Source: Lewinellaceae bacterium (GTDB lineage Bacteria > Bacteroidota > Bacteroidia > Chitinophagales > Saprospiraceae). From it: DNA of 64,000 nucleotides. Below are positions 51,176 through 60,054 of this stretch, in pieces. The translations under genes were made by a program, and so were the position numbers. Each line of letters begins with the position of its first letter. Positions within the stretch are counted from its first letter, which is position 1. Below the pieces are notes generated by a model. It was not told where the DNA came from, did no database searches, and saw nothing but the letters and a program-made list of their open reading frames with translations. The stretch lies in NCBI GenBank assembly GCA_020636445.1, contig JACJXV010000003.1, positions 83,131 to 147,130 on the forward strand. Reading direction: 5' to 3'.

Positions 51176-54100
51176 TTACCGGTTGTTTCCGTTGTTTTCA
51201 ATTTCGATCAAGCTTTTGGTAGTACCCGGTGTTTTATTCAGGATACTACCCGTTTCAATTTGCTTATTAATCTGGGCAAGCCGGGTTCTGGCCTGTTCGA
51301 CCAGCTGGGCATCTTCCTTGTAGTTGTCAAGCAGGGCTTCCAGTGCTGCCCGGGCATTATATAAGTCGCCCTTTTCCGCGAGCACGTCCGCCAGCAAAAG
51401 TACGCTCTTGGCTACCCAGTAGGGATAAGCTGAGCTTTCCTGGTTGGCTTGCAAACAGAGGTCCTGCGCTTTATTGAGGTCACGTTGCCGGTAGTAAATA
51501 AAAGCAATCAGATAGCGGGCCTCAGCCGTTTGCTCGTTGTCGCTTAGTTGGGTCACCTTATTCAGGGCCGGCAATGCTGCAGTGTAATCATTGCGATCAA
51601 AGGCTACTTTGCCGATATAGAAATTAGCGGTGGCCACCTGGTTTTTGGATGCCCGCGGGTTGCGGGATACTTTATTCGCCAGTTCATAGACAGCATCCGT
51701 GCGGCCACTGCGGTAAGCACTACGCATGGCACCCAATTGAGCGTCGAAGATCATATCCTCATTGGTAGCACTGCGCTCGAGCTGAGAGTAGTAGTTGTAT
51801 GATTTCTGAAAATCCAGCTCATGGTTATAGGCGATAATGGCGGCCTTCTCCAGCGCTTTTACATAAAAGCGACTGGGGCCTTGCTGGATAACCCATTCAT
51901 AATCGGACAGGGCAGGTGAATAATTCCGCAGCACACTGTATGACTCGCCCCGGTTATAGTAGGCTGTCAGCACATTAAGTCCTTGAGGGAAGGCACGGAT
52001 GTAGGCGGTATAAGATTCCACGGCGCGTGGGTAATCACCAGCTTCGAAGCGGGTTTCTGCCGCTTTGAAGTTAATAGAGTCACGCACAAAGTTATCGACC
52101 TTGTAGCCGGGAACGGTTTCCAGGAAAGCAGTATAGTCACCAGGACGTCCGAGGTCTTTTACATAGATTTCTTCCAGGGCAGCCAGCGCCAGGCTAGCTT
52201 CTTCAGGAGCCGGATTGTTACCAAAAACTTGTTTGTAGTAATTGATTGCTCCTTCGTAATTACCCAGGTTGTAGCTGATCAAACCGAGCCGAAGCAGGGC
52301 CTGATTGATGAGTGGCGATTTGCCCTGGTAGCGGGTAATCAATTGCCGCAAAGGTTCAACCGCCTGGTTGAGTTTGCCAATTTCCTGGTAGGTAGTTCCC
52401 AGGCGCAAGAGCGCATCATCAGCAAATTCACTGGAAGGCTGGTCGCGCACCAGTCGCTCGAGGGCTACGATTTCATCTGTTTTCCGGCCGCGCAGGCCTT
52501 CGATGATGGCCTTTTGGTACATCGCATAATCGGACCCGATATACTTGCGTTCGATGGCTTCATCGTAGTAGCGGGCTGCGGATTCATACTGGTTAAATTT
52601 GAAGTAGGAATCGCCCAGACGCAGCGTAGCATCGCCAAGCAAGTTGTTGGAGATGTCGGGGTTTTTGATGAAACGACGGTTGCGGTTTATCCCTTCTACC
52701 GTTGTTTGGAAATATCCCCGGGCTTTCTCGTAATTATCTATTTTAAGGTAATTATAGCCCAACAGGTAATTAGCTGTAAATACAGAAGATTCTTCGGGTA
52801 GATCACTCAGTGGCTTGGCGGCGGTGAGGAAGCGATCCAGGTAGCGGGTACTCTCCGGATAGTTTTCTTCACGATTAGCAATATCGCCCATCCAGTAGAG
52901 GGCAATAGCCTGCTGGCGGATATTCACCGGGTTCTCCAGGGAACGTTGGAAATATACCTTCGCCTGGGTAGGATCATTGTTTTGCAATAACTGCATCCCC
53001 CGGTTGACGGCCACTTGTTGATAGGTGGCTTGCAATTGTGGCGAAGGGTTGGTTTTGCGCATCTCCTCGAGGATGTTCAATGCCTGCTGGTAATCGCGGT
53101 AGCTTAAAAATACTTCGCTGAGCAAGCGTTGGGCTTCGAGGTAATAGCGCGACTGCGGCTGGATTGTCTGCAGGTCGTTGACAGCTTCCCGCGGATTATT
53201 CAATTCGTAAGCCAGCTTGGCGTGATTGAAGAGGGCCTCCTCCTGGATTGTTGCGTCGTAATTCAAGCGTTTTGCAGTACCCAGGGCCGCCAGTGCATCC
53301 TGTTTTTGGTTGAGACGGAGGTAGCAGTCAGCCAGGTAGAACATGGCATTTTGGCCAATTGGAGAATCAGCGGTCGACAGCGGCTTGAGGCTGCGTACGG
53401 CATCATTATACTTTCCTGCCCGATACTGGGTAAAACCAAGTTGGTACAGCTCCTCTTCCCGGAGTTTGGTAGCTCCTTTGGCATATTCTTCCAGGAAGGG
53501 CAGTGCATTGGCATAGTCTCCTTTTTCGAAATAGGCCTGTCCAACCAACTGTCGCAACTCTTTCCCGTTACGTACGCGGGTATCGTTGAGGTTGCGGGTA
53601 CCATACTCGATAACTTTGTCGAAATTCCGCTGAGCAAAGTATATCTGCGTAATATAGTAGGGGATATGTGGTTTGTAGGTAGGGTCATTTTCCACCGCGA
53701 GGAAGGATGTTATCGCATTGGTATAATCTCCCTCGTTAAAGTAAATGAGCCCCAGATAGTAATTGGAGGGGTTGTAGTAATCGCTGTCTTTTTCCCGGCT
53801 GACATCGCGGAAGAATGACTTCGCCGCCGTAAACTGTTGTTTGACAAAATTGGCGTACCCCTGGCGGAAGCGCATCTGCAGGCGATCCTGCTTGCTCATC
53901 CCAATGGCCGGGGCCTGTCCGTAGTAATCAAGGGCTTTGTCGTAATCGCGATTATTGAAATAATAATCAGCCAGGTCGACAATCGCTTGCTGGTATTCCG
54001 GATCGGGGCGGTGCTCGCGAATAAAATTCAGGGTATTGGTTTCACCGTCCGCAAGGCCTAGTTGAACGCCGCATTTAGCGTAATACAACTGCGCTTCAGT

Positions 54101-54319
54101 GCGCAGCTTATCAGAGCTGGCCTCGTTAAGCGGCAACAGGAGGTCCATCGTGGTTTTAAACTCTCTGCGGGCCTTGGCCAACAGGCCATCTTCGTAATCG
54201 CTGACTCCTTGCTTGAAGGAGCGTTGTGCATCGGTAAAGACGGCAGTTTGCTGAGCCAGGAGCATATTCATGCCTAACCAGGCAGTTAAAAGCAGGGTTA
54301 TTGCTTTTTTAGTATTCAT
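51176..54319 (-). CDS. Large periplasmic TPR-repeat protein
   Basis: About 1047 aa from the ATG at 54319 (MNTKKAITLLLTAWLGMNM, a signal peptide cleaved near LLAQ). The frame runs on upstream to 54412, but that would place a basic stretch before the signal. The rest is almost entirely TPR helices (YYFNNRDYDKALDYYGQAP; GLIYFNEGDYTNAITSFL; AYFEKGDYANALPFLEEYA; YYNRGESYSVLRNYSPALSDYEWV), roughly 20 or more repeats. Proteins like this act as scaffolds for outer-membrane or peptidoglycan machinery. The barrel gene follows 41 nt later. The partner and exact role are unknown. Confidence 0.9.
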   Translation of the reverse strand: MNTKKAITLLLTAWLGMNMLLAQQTAVFTDAQRSFKQGVSDYEDGLLAKARREFKTTMDLLLPLNEASSDKLRTEAQLYYAKCGVQLGLADGETNTLNFIREHRPDPEYQQAIVDLADYYFNNRDYDKALDYYGQAPAIGMSKQDRLQMRFRQGYANFVKQQFTAAKSFFRDVSREKDSDYYNPSNYYLGLIYFNEGDYTNAITSFLAVENDPTYKPHIPYYITQIYFAQRNFDKVIEYGTRNLNDTRVRNGKELRQLVGQAYFEKGDYANALPFLEEYAKGATKLREEELYQLGFTQYRAGKYNDAVRSLKPLSTADSPIGQNAMFYLADCYLRLNQKQDALAALGTAKRLNYDATIQEEALFNHAKLAYELNNPREAVNDLQTIQPQSRYYLEAQRLLSEVFLSYRDYQQALNILEEMRKTNPSPQLQATYQQVAVNRGMQLLQNNDPTQAKVYFQRSLENPVNIRQQAIALYWMGDIANREENYPESTRYLDRFLTAAKPLSDLPEESSVFTANYLLGYNYLKIDNYEKARGYFQTTVEGINRNRRFIKNPDISNNLLGDATLRLGDSYFKFNQYESAARYYDEAIERKYIGSDYAMYQKAIIEGLRGRKTDEIVALERLVRDQPSSEFADDALLRLGTTYQEIGKLNQAVEPLRQLITRYQGKSPLINQALLRLGLISYNLGNYEGAINYYKQVFGNNPAPEEASLALAALEEIYVKDLGRPGDYTAFLETVPGYKVDNFVRDSINFKAAETRFEAGDYPRAVESYTAYIRAFPQGLNVLTAYYNRGESYSVLRNYSPALSDYEWVIQQGPSRFYVKALEKAAIIAYNHELDFQKSYNYYSQLERSATNEDMIFDAQLGAMRSAYRSGRTDAVYELANKVSRNPRASKNQVATANFYIGKVAFDRNDYTAALPALNKVTQLSDNEQTAEARYLIAFIYYRQRDLNKAQDLCLQANQESSAYPYWVAKSVLLLADVLAEKGDLYNARAALEALLDNYKEDAQLVEQARTRLAQINKQIETGSILNKTPGTTKSLIEIENNGNNR

Positions 54320-54600
54320 GCCAACAAATTTTGTAGAACGTGTTTGAACAGGTGAAGTACGAAACTTCTTAAACCGGTAGCGCTTGCGTTGAAACCTGGT
54401 AAAACTATTCACGGCCGCCAGAGGAAAGGAATTGACCTACCTGGGAAAGCATAGAACCGCGAAATAATCAACCCATCCATTTCAGGCAAACGTTAAAGGC
54501 TTCCTGGCAACATAACTCAATAATGTTGCCAATTCTTGTATAACCACCCGACAATTTAGGAATTTTTTAATGAGCCGGAAAAAAGAACTGACTAAGGGCT

Positions 54601-54660
54601 CTGGCCTCCGAGGCGTTATCCGGCCCTTGGGGATAGTCCGGATAACGCCTCTGAGGCCAG
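54601..54660. repeat. 23-bp near-perfect palindrome
   Basis: CTGGCCTCCGAGGCGTTATC continuing to 54623 pairs with 54638-54660 with one mismatch, around a 14-nt loop. It starts 3 nt after the rocD stop (minus strand). No T tract follows on that strand, so it resembles a REP-like or RNA-stabilising hairpin rather than a classic terminator. The remaining gap, 54320-54600, shows no gene. Confidence 0.75.
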
Positions 54661-54663
54661 ATC

Positions 54664-55914
54664 TTATTCTTCCGTGAAATGGAGTACCGTTTTTACGATA
54701 ATATCACAACATTCATGCAGTTGCTCTTCGGTCATCACCAGCGGTGGAGCAAAACGGATGATATTGCCGTGGGTGGGTTTGGCCAACAGGCCGTTATCGC
54801 GCAGTTTTAAACAAATCTGCCAGCCCAGGTCGCCCGTTTCACTGTCATTGATCACAATAGCATTGAGCAATCCCATGCCGCGAACGAGGGTGATCAGGTC
54901 CGTTTTATCAACCAAATCCTCCTGCATCCGCTGCCGGAATATTTTGCCCAGGCGTTGGGCATTTGCGGAAAGATTTTCGTCCCGAATAACATCCAGTGCG
55001 GCCATCGCTACCGCGCAGGCCAGCGGGTTCCCCCCATAGGTGGAGCCATGCTCGCCAGGGTGGATGGTCAGCATGATCTCACTACTGGTTAAAACAGCAG
55101 AAACCGGCAGTACACCTCCCGATAACGCTTTACCCAAAATGACAATATCGGGCTTGAAGCCGTGATGGTCACAGCAGAGCAATTCGCCAGTACGGGCAAT
55201 ACCCGTTTGCACCTCATCGGCAATAAACAGGGCGTTATTTTGCTTGCACAGTTCGTAGGCTTTCCTGAGGTAACCTTCATCCGGAACTACTACACCGGCT
55301 TCTCCCTGGATGGGTTCTACCATAAACCCGGCAACATGCGGATCCTGAAGCGCTTCTTCCAGTGCCGCGAGGTCGTTGTAAGGCACCAGCACATACCCGG
55401 GCATATAGGGGCCAAAATTGCGGGTGCTGGACGGATCCGTAGAGGAGGATATCGCGGCCAGAGTACGGCCCCAAAAGTTGCCGGTGGCAAAGATGATTTT
55501 GGCCTGGTTAGCCGGCACTCCCTTTACCTCGTAAGCCCATTTACGGCACAACTTAACCGCCGTTTCGCCGCCTTCCACACCGGTATTCATCGGCAAAACC
55601 CGATCGTAGCCGAAATATTCAGTGATGTATTTTTCGTACCGGCCCAGTACGTCGTTGTAAAATGCCCGGGAAGTTAACGTCAGTTTCTGGGCTTGTTCGG
55701 TTAACGCGTTGATAATACGCGGGTGACAATGTCCTTGATTGACAGCGGAATAAGCCGAAAGGAAGTCGTAATAACGGTTACCCTCCACGTCCCAGACAAA
55801 AACGCCTTCCCCACGGGAAAGTACCACGGGTAAGGGATGATAATTGTGGGCACCATATTGATCTTCTAAGGCCATTAACTCCGCCGAGGAGTAAGTTTGC
55901 GTTCCGGTTAGCAT
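54664..55914 (-). CDS. rocD: Ornithine aminotransferase
   Basis: About 416 aa from the ATG at 55914; the TTG at 55935 lies in the promoter box. A class III PLP aminotransferase that converts ornithine to glutamate semialdehyde. It has NYHPLPVVLSRGEGVFVWDVEG (split) and YYDFLSAYSAVNQGHCHP at the N-terminus, MNTGVEGGETAVKLCRKW, the Asp of the cofactor pocket in FIADEVQTGIARTG, and the Schiff-base lysine in DIVILGKALSGGVLPVSA. The end (HGNIIRFAPPLVMTEEQL) is typical. A 23-bp palindrome follows, then the TPR gene on the same strand. Confidence 0.96.
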   Translation of the reverse strand: MLTGTQTYSSAELMALEDQYGAHNYHPLPVVLSRGEGVFVWDVEGNRYYDFLSAYSAVNQGHCHPRIINALTEQAQKLTLTSRAFYNDVLGRYEKYITEYFGYDRVLPMNTGVEGGETAVKLCRKWAYEVKGVPANQAKIIFATGNFWGRTLAAISSSTDPSSTRNFGPYMPGYVLVPYNDLAALEEALQDPHVAGFMVEPIQGEAGVVVPDEGYLRKAYELCKQNNALFIADEVQTGIARTGELLCCDHHGFKPDIVILGKALSGGVLPVSAVLTSSEIMLTIHPGEHGSTYGGNPLACAVAMAALDVIRDENLSANAQRLGKIFRQRMQEDLVDKTDLITLVRGMGLLNAIVINDSETGDLGWQICLKLRDNGLLAKPTHGNIIRFAPPLVMTEEQLHECCDIIVKTVLHFTEE

Positions 55915-55932
55915 AGATTTTAGATTATATCC

Positions 55933-55940
55933 CAAAGGTA
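55933..55940 (-). promoter_or_regulatory. -7 box (TACCTTTG) for rocD
   Basis: A perfect TAnnTTTG match on the minus strand, 19 nt before the ATG at 55914. No clear -33 element. Confidence 0.5.
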
Positions 55941-56090
55941 GCGGTTTTTGGGAAATCTTTTGAAATTGGCTTTTTCAGCATGGTTGGGCAGGGAAAATGG
56001 GTTGTATCTAACTAGTACCTCCTGGAGCAGTACCTTCTTTCTGGCTTGGCCCAATATGAGGCATCCCGAATACTGATTTGGTGGCAGACA

Positions 56091-56183
56091 GGGTTTAGAG
56101 CCGCACCTACGGTGCTGGTTTAGAGCCGCTACTCACTTCGCTCGTAGCTAGTTTAGAGCCGTGCCTACGGCACTAGTTTAGAG
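56091..56183 (+). repeat. TTTAGAGCC modules with palindromic spacers (left flank of IS110)
   Basis: GTTTAGAGCCG occurs at 56093, ~56118 and ~56151, with a final GTTTAGAG at 56176. The spacers are small palindromes: CACCTACGGTG, CTACTCACTTCGCTCGTAG and TGCCTACGGCA. The right flank has the mirrored word GGCTCTAAAC with GCCCGTAGGGC, so the two flanks can pair. Confidence 0.8.
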
Positions 56184-56189
56184 AGTTTA

Positions 56190-56468
56190 ACTTGTTTTTC
56201 AGGACCTACCCTTTCCTTCTAAACTCTCGTATGTTTGTCAAGCAAGTAAAAGTTCATTGAAATTAATAGTTTAGTAAGCACCTAACACAGAGGATACTAA
56301 ACGCAAGCACTCCTTGGGGAAGATGCAGATTTAGAGATAGCCCTGTGTTAGGAGGTTCTTTCGAGTCTGAATAGCATTTAAGGACTTCCGAGTATCGGAT
56401 GAGCCAGCATAAGCTACGAGGAAAGACGATAAAGACCCACTTATTTTTTCATTTGAACTTGAGCGGTT
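56190..56468 (+). ncRNA. Candidate IS110 bridge RNA (5' non-coding region of the transposase)
   Basis: The ~280-nt region before the transposase start has no open frame and contains a perfect 10-bp stem, CCTAACACAG (56281-56290) with CTGTGTTAGG (56343-56352), enclosing a 52-nt internal loop. In IS110-type elements a bridge RNA is transcribed from this position and carries guide loops for target and donor. The loop contains TTTAGAGAT (56330-56338), which is complementary to the right flank ATCTCTAAA (57607-57615) and shares TTTAGAGA with the left flank (56177-56184). This fit is suggestive but unproven; the element's exact ends are not known. Confidence 0.45.
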
Positions 56469-57528
56469 ATGAACATTATTGGTCAGAGTTTAGGCATTGA
56501 CATTGCGGCAAAAAGCTTTCAGGTTTGTTTGCAAATCAAGCAGGCAGATGGTCATTGCAAAATTAAAGGTAGCCGTAGTTTTCCGAATACGGCCAAGGGC
56601 ATAGTTGCTCTTGAACAATGGCTGGCAAAACGCTTACATAGCGAGCTAGCCTTGGCGGTAGTCATGGAAGCCACCGGCGTTTATTACGAGACCCTTGCCT
56701 ATAGCTTGATGAAGCGGGTTATCGGGTTCACGTTTTACTTCCTAATCGGATAAAGGGTTATTTGAAGTTCCTCAATGTAAAAGCAAAACCGATAAAATCG
56801 AGGCCAAGGCACTGGCTCAACTAGGCTTAGATCAACAATTACCGGTTTGGCAAGCGGCGAGTCCGCAGATGTATTCACTTAAGCGGTTGTGCCGGGAGAG
56901 GAATATACTTGTGGATGAAAAAACGATGATCTCCAATAGGTTACATGCTGAGGTGTCCTGCAAAACGCCGGAGCCTTTTACGGTTAAAAGACTCAAGCAA
57001 CGGTTGAAATTAGTGGATAAACAGATCCAAGAAGTTGAAGGCCAGCTAAAGCAGCTGGTAGCCCGGGACGAGGTACTCTCCCGGCATCTGGAAAATATCT
57101 GCCAGGTGAAAGGCTTGGGCTTTACAACCGTCATTTCGATCATTGCCGAAACCAATGGATTTGCCTTAGTAGACCATAAATCACAGTTGGTCTCCTACGC
57201 TGGCTATGATGTAGTGGAACGACAATCAGGGTCCAGTGTCAAAGGCCGAACCCGCATCTCGAAAAAAGGGAATGCCCATATTCGCAGAGCTTTGCATTTT
57301 CCGGCCCTGAGTGTGGTTAAACACCACGATGAGTTTAAAGCTTTATTCACCCGAGTGCTCGAACGAACCCAAATCAAAATGAAGGGATACGTGGCTGTCC
57401 AGCGAAAGCTGCTGGTCCTGATCTATACCCTTTACAAAAAAGAGCAGGCTTACGATCCTACATATGCCCAAAAACAAACGCAAGAACAAAGGGGTAGGCA
57501 GGACACAATGCCTGCCTACGCTGGATGA
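56469..57528 (+). pseudogene. IS110-family transposase, disrupted by two frameshifts
   Basis: The first part (56469 on) has the DEDD RuvC-like N-terminal domain: LGIDIAAKSFQVC with the first Asp and VMEATGVYYETLAY with the Glu. After the codon for Leu near 56706-56708 the homologous reading continues in the -1 frame (EAGYRVHVLLPNRIKGY, from 56711), and near 56783 it shifts by -1 again into KTDKIEAKALAQLG. The rest, to 57528, is intact: coiled coil, then the Tnp domain GLGFTTVISIIAETNGF, SYAGYDVVERQSGSSVKGR with the catalytic serine and the helical ISKKGNAHIRRALHFPA. Both changes look like single-base deletions 75 bp apart, so the transposase is probably inactive unless the bases are sequencing errors. 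Confidence 0.9.
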
Positions 57529-57631
57529 TCTGGCTCGAAAGACAGACCTCCTTTGGTCTTACTAAAATACTTTTTTTTCAGGAATTTACTTGGATGCTAA
57601 CATAGCATCTCTAAACTAAGCCCGTAGGGCT

Positions 57632-57936
57632 GGCTCTAAACCAGCGGGGAGCGAACGCGACGCGCGGCTCTAAACCAGTGAGCGCAGCGAACGGCTCTAA
57701 ACCAGCGGGGAGCGAACGCGACGCGCGGCTCTAAACCAGTGAGCGCAGCGAACGGCTCTAAACCAGCGGGGAGCGAATGCGACGCGCGGCTCTAAACCAG
57801 TGAGCGCAGCGAACGGCTCTAAACCAGCGGGGAGCGAACGCGACGCGCGGCTCTAAACCAGTGAGCGCAGCGAACGGCTCTAAACCAGCGGGGAGCGAAT
57901 GCGACGCGCGGCTCTAAACCAGTGAGCGCAGCGCAG
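57632..57936. repeat. 61-bp tandem array, five copies (right flank of IS110)
   Basis: Unit starts at 57632, 57693, 57754, 57815 and 57876. Each unit has two modules: GGCTCTAAACCAGCGGGGAG with CGAACGCGACGCGC, and GGCTCTAAACCAGTGAGCGC with AGCGAAC. Units 3 and 5 have AATGCG where the others have AACGCG. One unit, reverse-complemented and slightly changed, occurs in element B at ~62578-62637. The space from the transposase stop to here (57529-57631) contains only a T-rich stretch and a CTCTAAAC word. Confidence 0.93.
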
Positions 57937-57995
57937 CGACTCAAAACCAAAAGCCAGGTTGTTCAAAATTCGCATGACTCACGCATCGCTATGGA

Positions 57996-58607
57996 CTACC
58001 AATCCTGCGACTGGCACAAATGAGCTCCTGCACTGACCATTTCGGCAATGGCGGCTTCGGAATCCCCCGGCTGCAGGTTAACTCCCCGGCAGCCGTCGAC
58101 AATCAGGTGGGTGGTAAATCCCAGACTTAGCGCATCCAGGACGGTATATTTTACGCAGTAATCGGTAGCCAGACCCATGGCATAGACGGTTGTCACACCC
58201 TTCTCACGGAGGAAATCCCCTAAACCCGTGGCTTTACGGTGGCCATTATCGAAGAACCCACTATAGCTGTCGATATCGGGATCGGTTCCTTTATGGAAAA
58301 TGTGGTCAATCTGGGTGGTATCCAGCGTCGGGACGAATTCGGCGCCGAAGCTTCCCTGCACACAATGGATCGTCCATAATACCTGTGGTAGCCCGTGGAG
58401 GTCGATCACTTGCCCGGGTTTGCGCCAGGGGTGGTTGGCTGCGAAGCTGCCGTGATTCGCAGGGTGCCAATCCTGGGTGGCCACCACTAACTCGAAGTGA
58501 GGCATGAGAGCATTAGCAATCGGAATGACTTGGTTGCCTTCGGCGACCTCGAGCGCTCCGCCGGCACAAAAATCATTTTGCAGGTCAATCAGTAGTAATG
58601 CATCCAT
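57996..58607 (-). CDS. pncA: Nicotinamidase/pyrazinamidase
   Basis: A 203-aa isochorismatase-fold enzyme that hydrolyses nicotinamide to nicotinate in NAD salvage. The catalytic Asp is in LLIDLQNDFCAGG (residue ~8), the metal-binding region is TQDWHPANHGSFAANHPWRKPGQ (split), a Lys/His region is WTIHCVQGSFGAEF, and the nucleophile Cys is in GLATDYCVKYTVLDA. It starts 3 nt after the DUF389 stop, as the last gene of a lolD - DUF389 - pncA unit. Confidence 0.95.
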   Translation of the reverse strand: MDALLLIDLQNDFCAGGALEVAEGNQVIPIANALMPHFELVVATQDWHPANHGSFAANHPWRKPGQVIDLHGLPQVLWTIHCVQGSFGAEFVPTLDTTQIDHIFHKGTDPDIDSYSGFFDNGHRKATGLGDFLREKGVTTVYAMGLATDYCVKYTVLDALSLGFTTHLIVDGCRGVNLQPGDSEAAIAEMVSAGAHLCQSQDW

Positions 58608-58610
58608 GGG

Positions 58611-60044
58611 TTAATAGCGGATTAGAATGAGCGTGTCCAGTTGGGAGCGAAGTTGTACAAATTCTTTGAGCCGGCTTTCGTCTTTGCTGTATTCGCGGGC
58701 GTTTTTTTTACGGTCCCAGTGTATCAGCAGGGTAGGGGTTTCCCGAATGGGGCTTACAAAATCCGTTTTGGGAAGCCGGGCCAAACTCATTTCTGCCAAA
58801 TCGGGAAAGACCACCTTCACTTCCTTGGCTAAATCAGCCAGCGGCAGGCGCCGGCGCTGCAAGCTGTCAATTTGCTTGGTTAAGGTCGTCAGTTGCGATT
58901 TTTGTTTTTGCCGCTCCTGCGTAATAGTATCCAGACTGCTGATGACCTGGCCGAGGTTATTCAGTTCCAATTGCATGCCTTTAACCATGCCAATATCTAC
59001 ACCAGCATCCTGAAGCAAGCTGAGCTTGGTGTTTTCCAGTCCTTTGAGTTGGTGGAGTTGTTCTTCCAGCTTGTAAATGGAATCCAGTGGAATGTTGGGC
59101 CCGATGAGTTCCAGCACCAGTTGTTGGGAACTGTCGCCCCGCATAAGGGTATAATCGAGACATTGGACCTGGGCTTCTTTACCAAAGCGGGCCTCTATGA
59201 AGTCATGAATACGCACATCAACCTGGCGTTCCTGATAGAGTTCGTTAAGAATGAAGCCACTGGGAATAACGATGATCAGACTGAAAAGGATAAGCCAGTT
59301 GCGCACCTTCCGGGATTCTTCCCGCGATTGGTAGGCGCGCAAGGGAAACTTGAGCCAGCGAATAATTATAAAGGTAGCAATAGCAATAAAGAAGGAGTTC
59401 AGGAAAAACAGGTAAAACGCGTTGAGGGCGATCTGCCAGTTGCCATTGGCAATCCCGTATCCGGAAACGCAAAGGGGAGGCATTAACGCGGTAGCAATGG
59501 CTACACCCGGAATGGCATTGCTTTTGTCTTTGCGGGTGAGGGAAATAATACCCGCTAACCCCCCGAAAATAGCCACCAGTCCATCGAGGAAAGTGGGGGC
59601 CGTACGGGCTTTTATTTCATCGGTAAGGTCTCCCAGGGGAGTGGCTAAAAAGTAGACGACACTGGTGACCAGGGCAATCGTAATAGCAATGCCGAAGTTG
59701 CGAACAGAAATACTCAGGGTCTCCTGGTCATTGATGGCCACCCCCAAGCCAACCCCCAGAATGGGGTTCATTAAGGGGGAAACTAGCATGGCACCTATAA
59801 TTACCGCTGGGGAATTGAGATCGAGGCCCAGCGAAGCAATCATGATAGAAGCCATCAACAGCCAGGCATTGGATCCGCGGATGGTTTTTCCACTCTTGAT
59901 CGAGAAGATGGTGCCTTCCCGATCCAGGCCATCCGTTAGGTTCAGCAGATCATGGAACCATTCGGTAATGGCACTCCATAAGGCACGCAGGTGGAACCGA
60001 ATGCCGGAGCCTTGTTGCGGATCGTTTAACGGTAGTGGTTCCAT
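58611..60044 (-). CDS. DUF389 membrane protein
   Basis: About 477 aa from the ATG at 60044 (MEPLPLNDPQQGSG); the longer frame to 60101 would overlap lolD by 47 nt. The DUF389 core (~60-260) has several hydrophobic helices and the family signature LLMASIMIASLGLDLNSPAVIIGAMLVSPLMNPILGVGLG (split). The C-terminal half is soluble: a beta-rich part, a coiled coil (ITQERQKQKSQLTTLTKQIDSLQRRR, split) and a basic tail. Function unknown; family members are membrane proteins of unassigned transport or signalling role. Operon context is lolD upstream and pncA downstream. Confidence 0.88.
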   Translation of the reverse strand: MEPLPLNDPQQGSGIRFHLRALWSAITEWFHDLLNLTDGLDREGTIFSIKSGKTIRGSNAWLLMASIMIASLGLDLNSPAVIIGAMLVSPLMNPILGVGLGVAINDQETLSISVRNFGIAITIALVTSVVYFLATPLGDLTDEIKARTAPTFLDGLVAIFGGLAGIISLTRKDKSNAIPGVAIATALMPPLCVSGYGIANGNWQIALNAFYLFFLNSFFIAIATFIIIRWLKFPLRAYQSREESRKVRNWLILFSLIIVIPSGFILNELYQERQVDVRIHDFIEARFGKEAQVQCLDYTLMRGDSSQQLVLELIGPNIPLDSIYKLEEQLHQLKGLENTKLSLLQDAGVDIGMVKGMQLELNNLGQVISSLDTITQERQKQKSQLTTLTKQIDSLQRRRLPLADLAKEVKVVFPDLAEMSLARLPKTDFVSPIRETPTLLIHWDRKKNAREYSKDESRLKEFVQLRSQLDTLILIRY

Positions 60045-60054
60045 AGGGTATCCA

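Larger units (their letters stand above)
56057..57981. mobile_element. Palindromic modular element A, carrying an IS110-family insertion
   Basis: A 1.9-kb element with imperfect terminal inverted repeats: left TGAGGCATCCCGAATACTGA at 56057 on and the reverse complement of the right end, TGAGTCATGCGAATTTTGA, ending at 57981. Just inside the left end is GATTTGGTGGCAGACAGGG, and just inside the right end AAAGCCAGGTTGTTCAAAA; both blocks recur in element B at 62539-62864. Between them are TTTAGAGCC modules with palindromic spacers (left), an IS110 core, and a 61-bp array of GGCTCTAAACC modules (right). No target duplication is evident. The interpretation, an older palindromic element into which IS110 inserted, is inference from the A/B comparison. 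Confidence 0.7.

Noticed and set aside
51983..53818. Long plus-strand frames opposite the TPR gene
   Set aside because: Shadows created by the repeated TPR codon pattern.
56469..57528. Programmed frameshifting in the IS110 transposase
   Set aside because: Two separate -1 shifts 75 bp apart without slippery site plus pseudoknot; IS110 transposases are normally a single frame, so decay is more likely.
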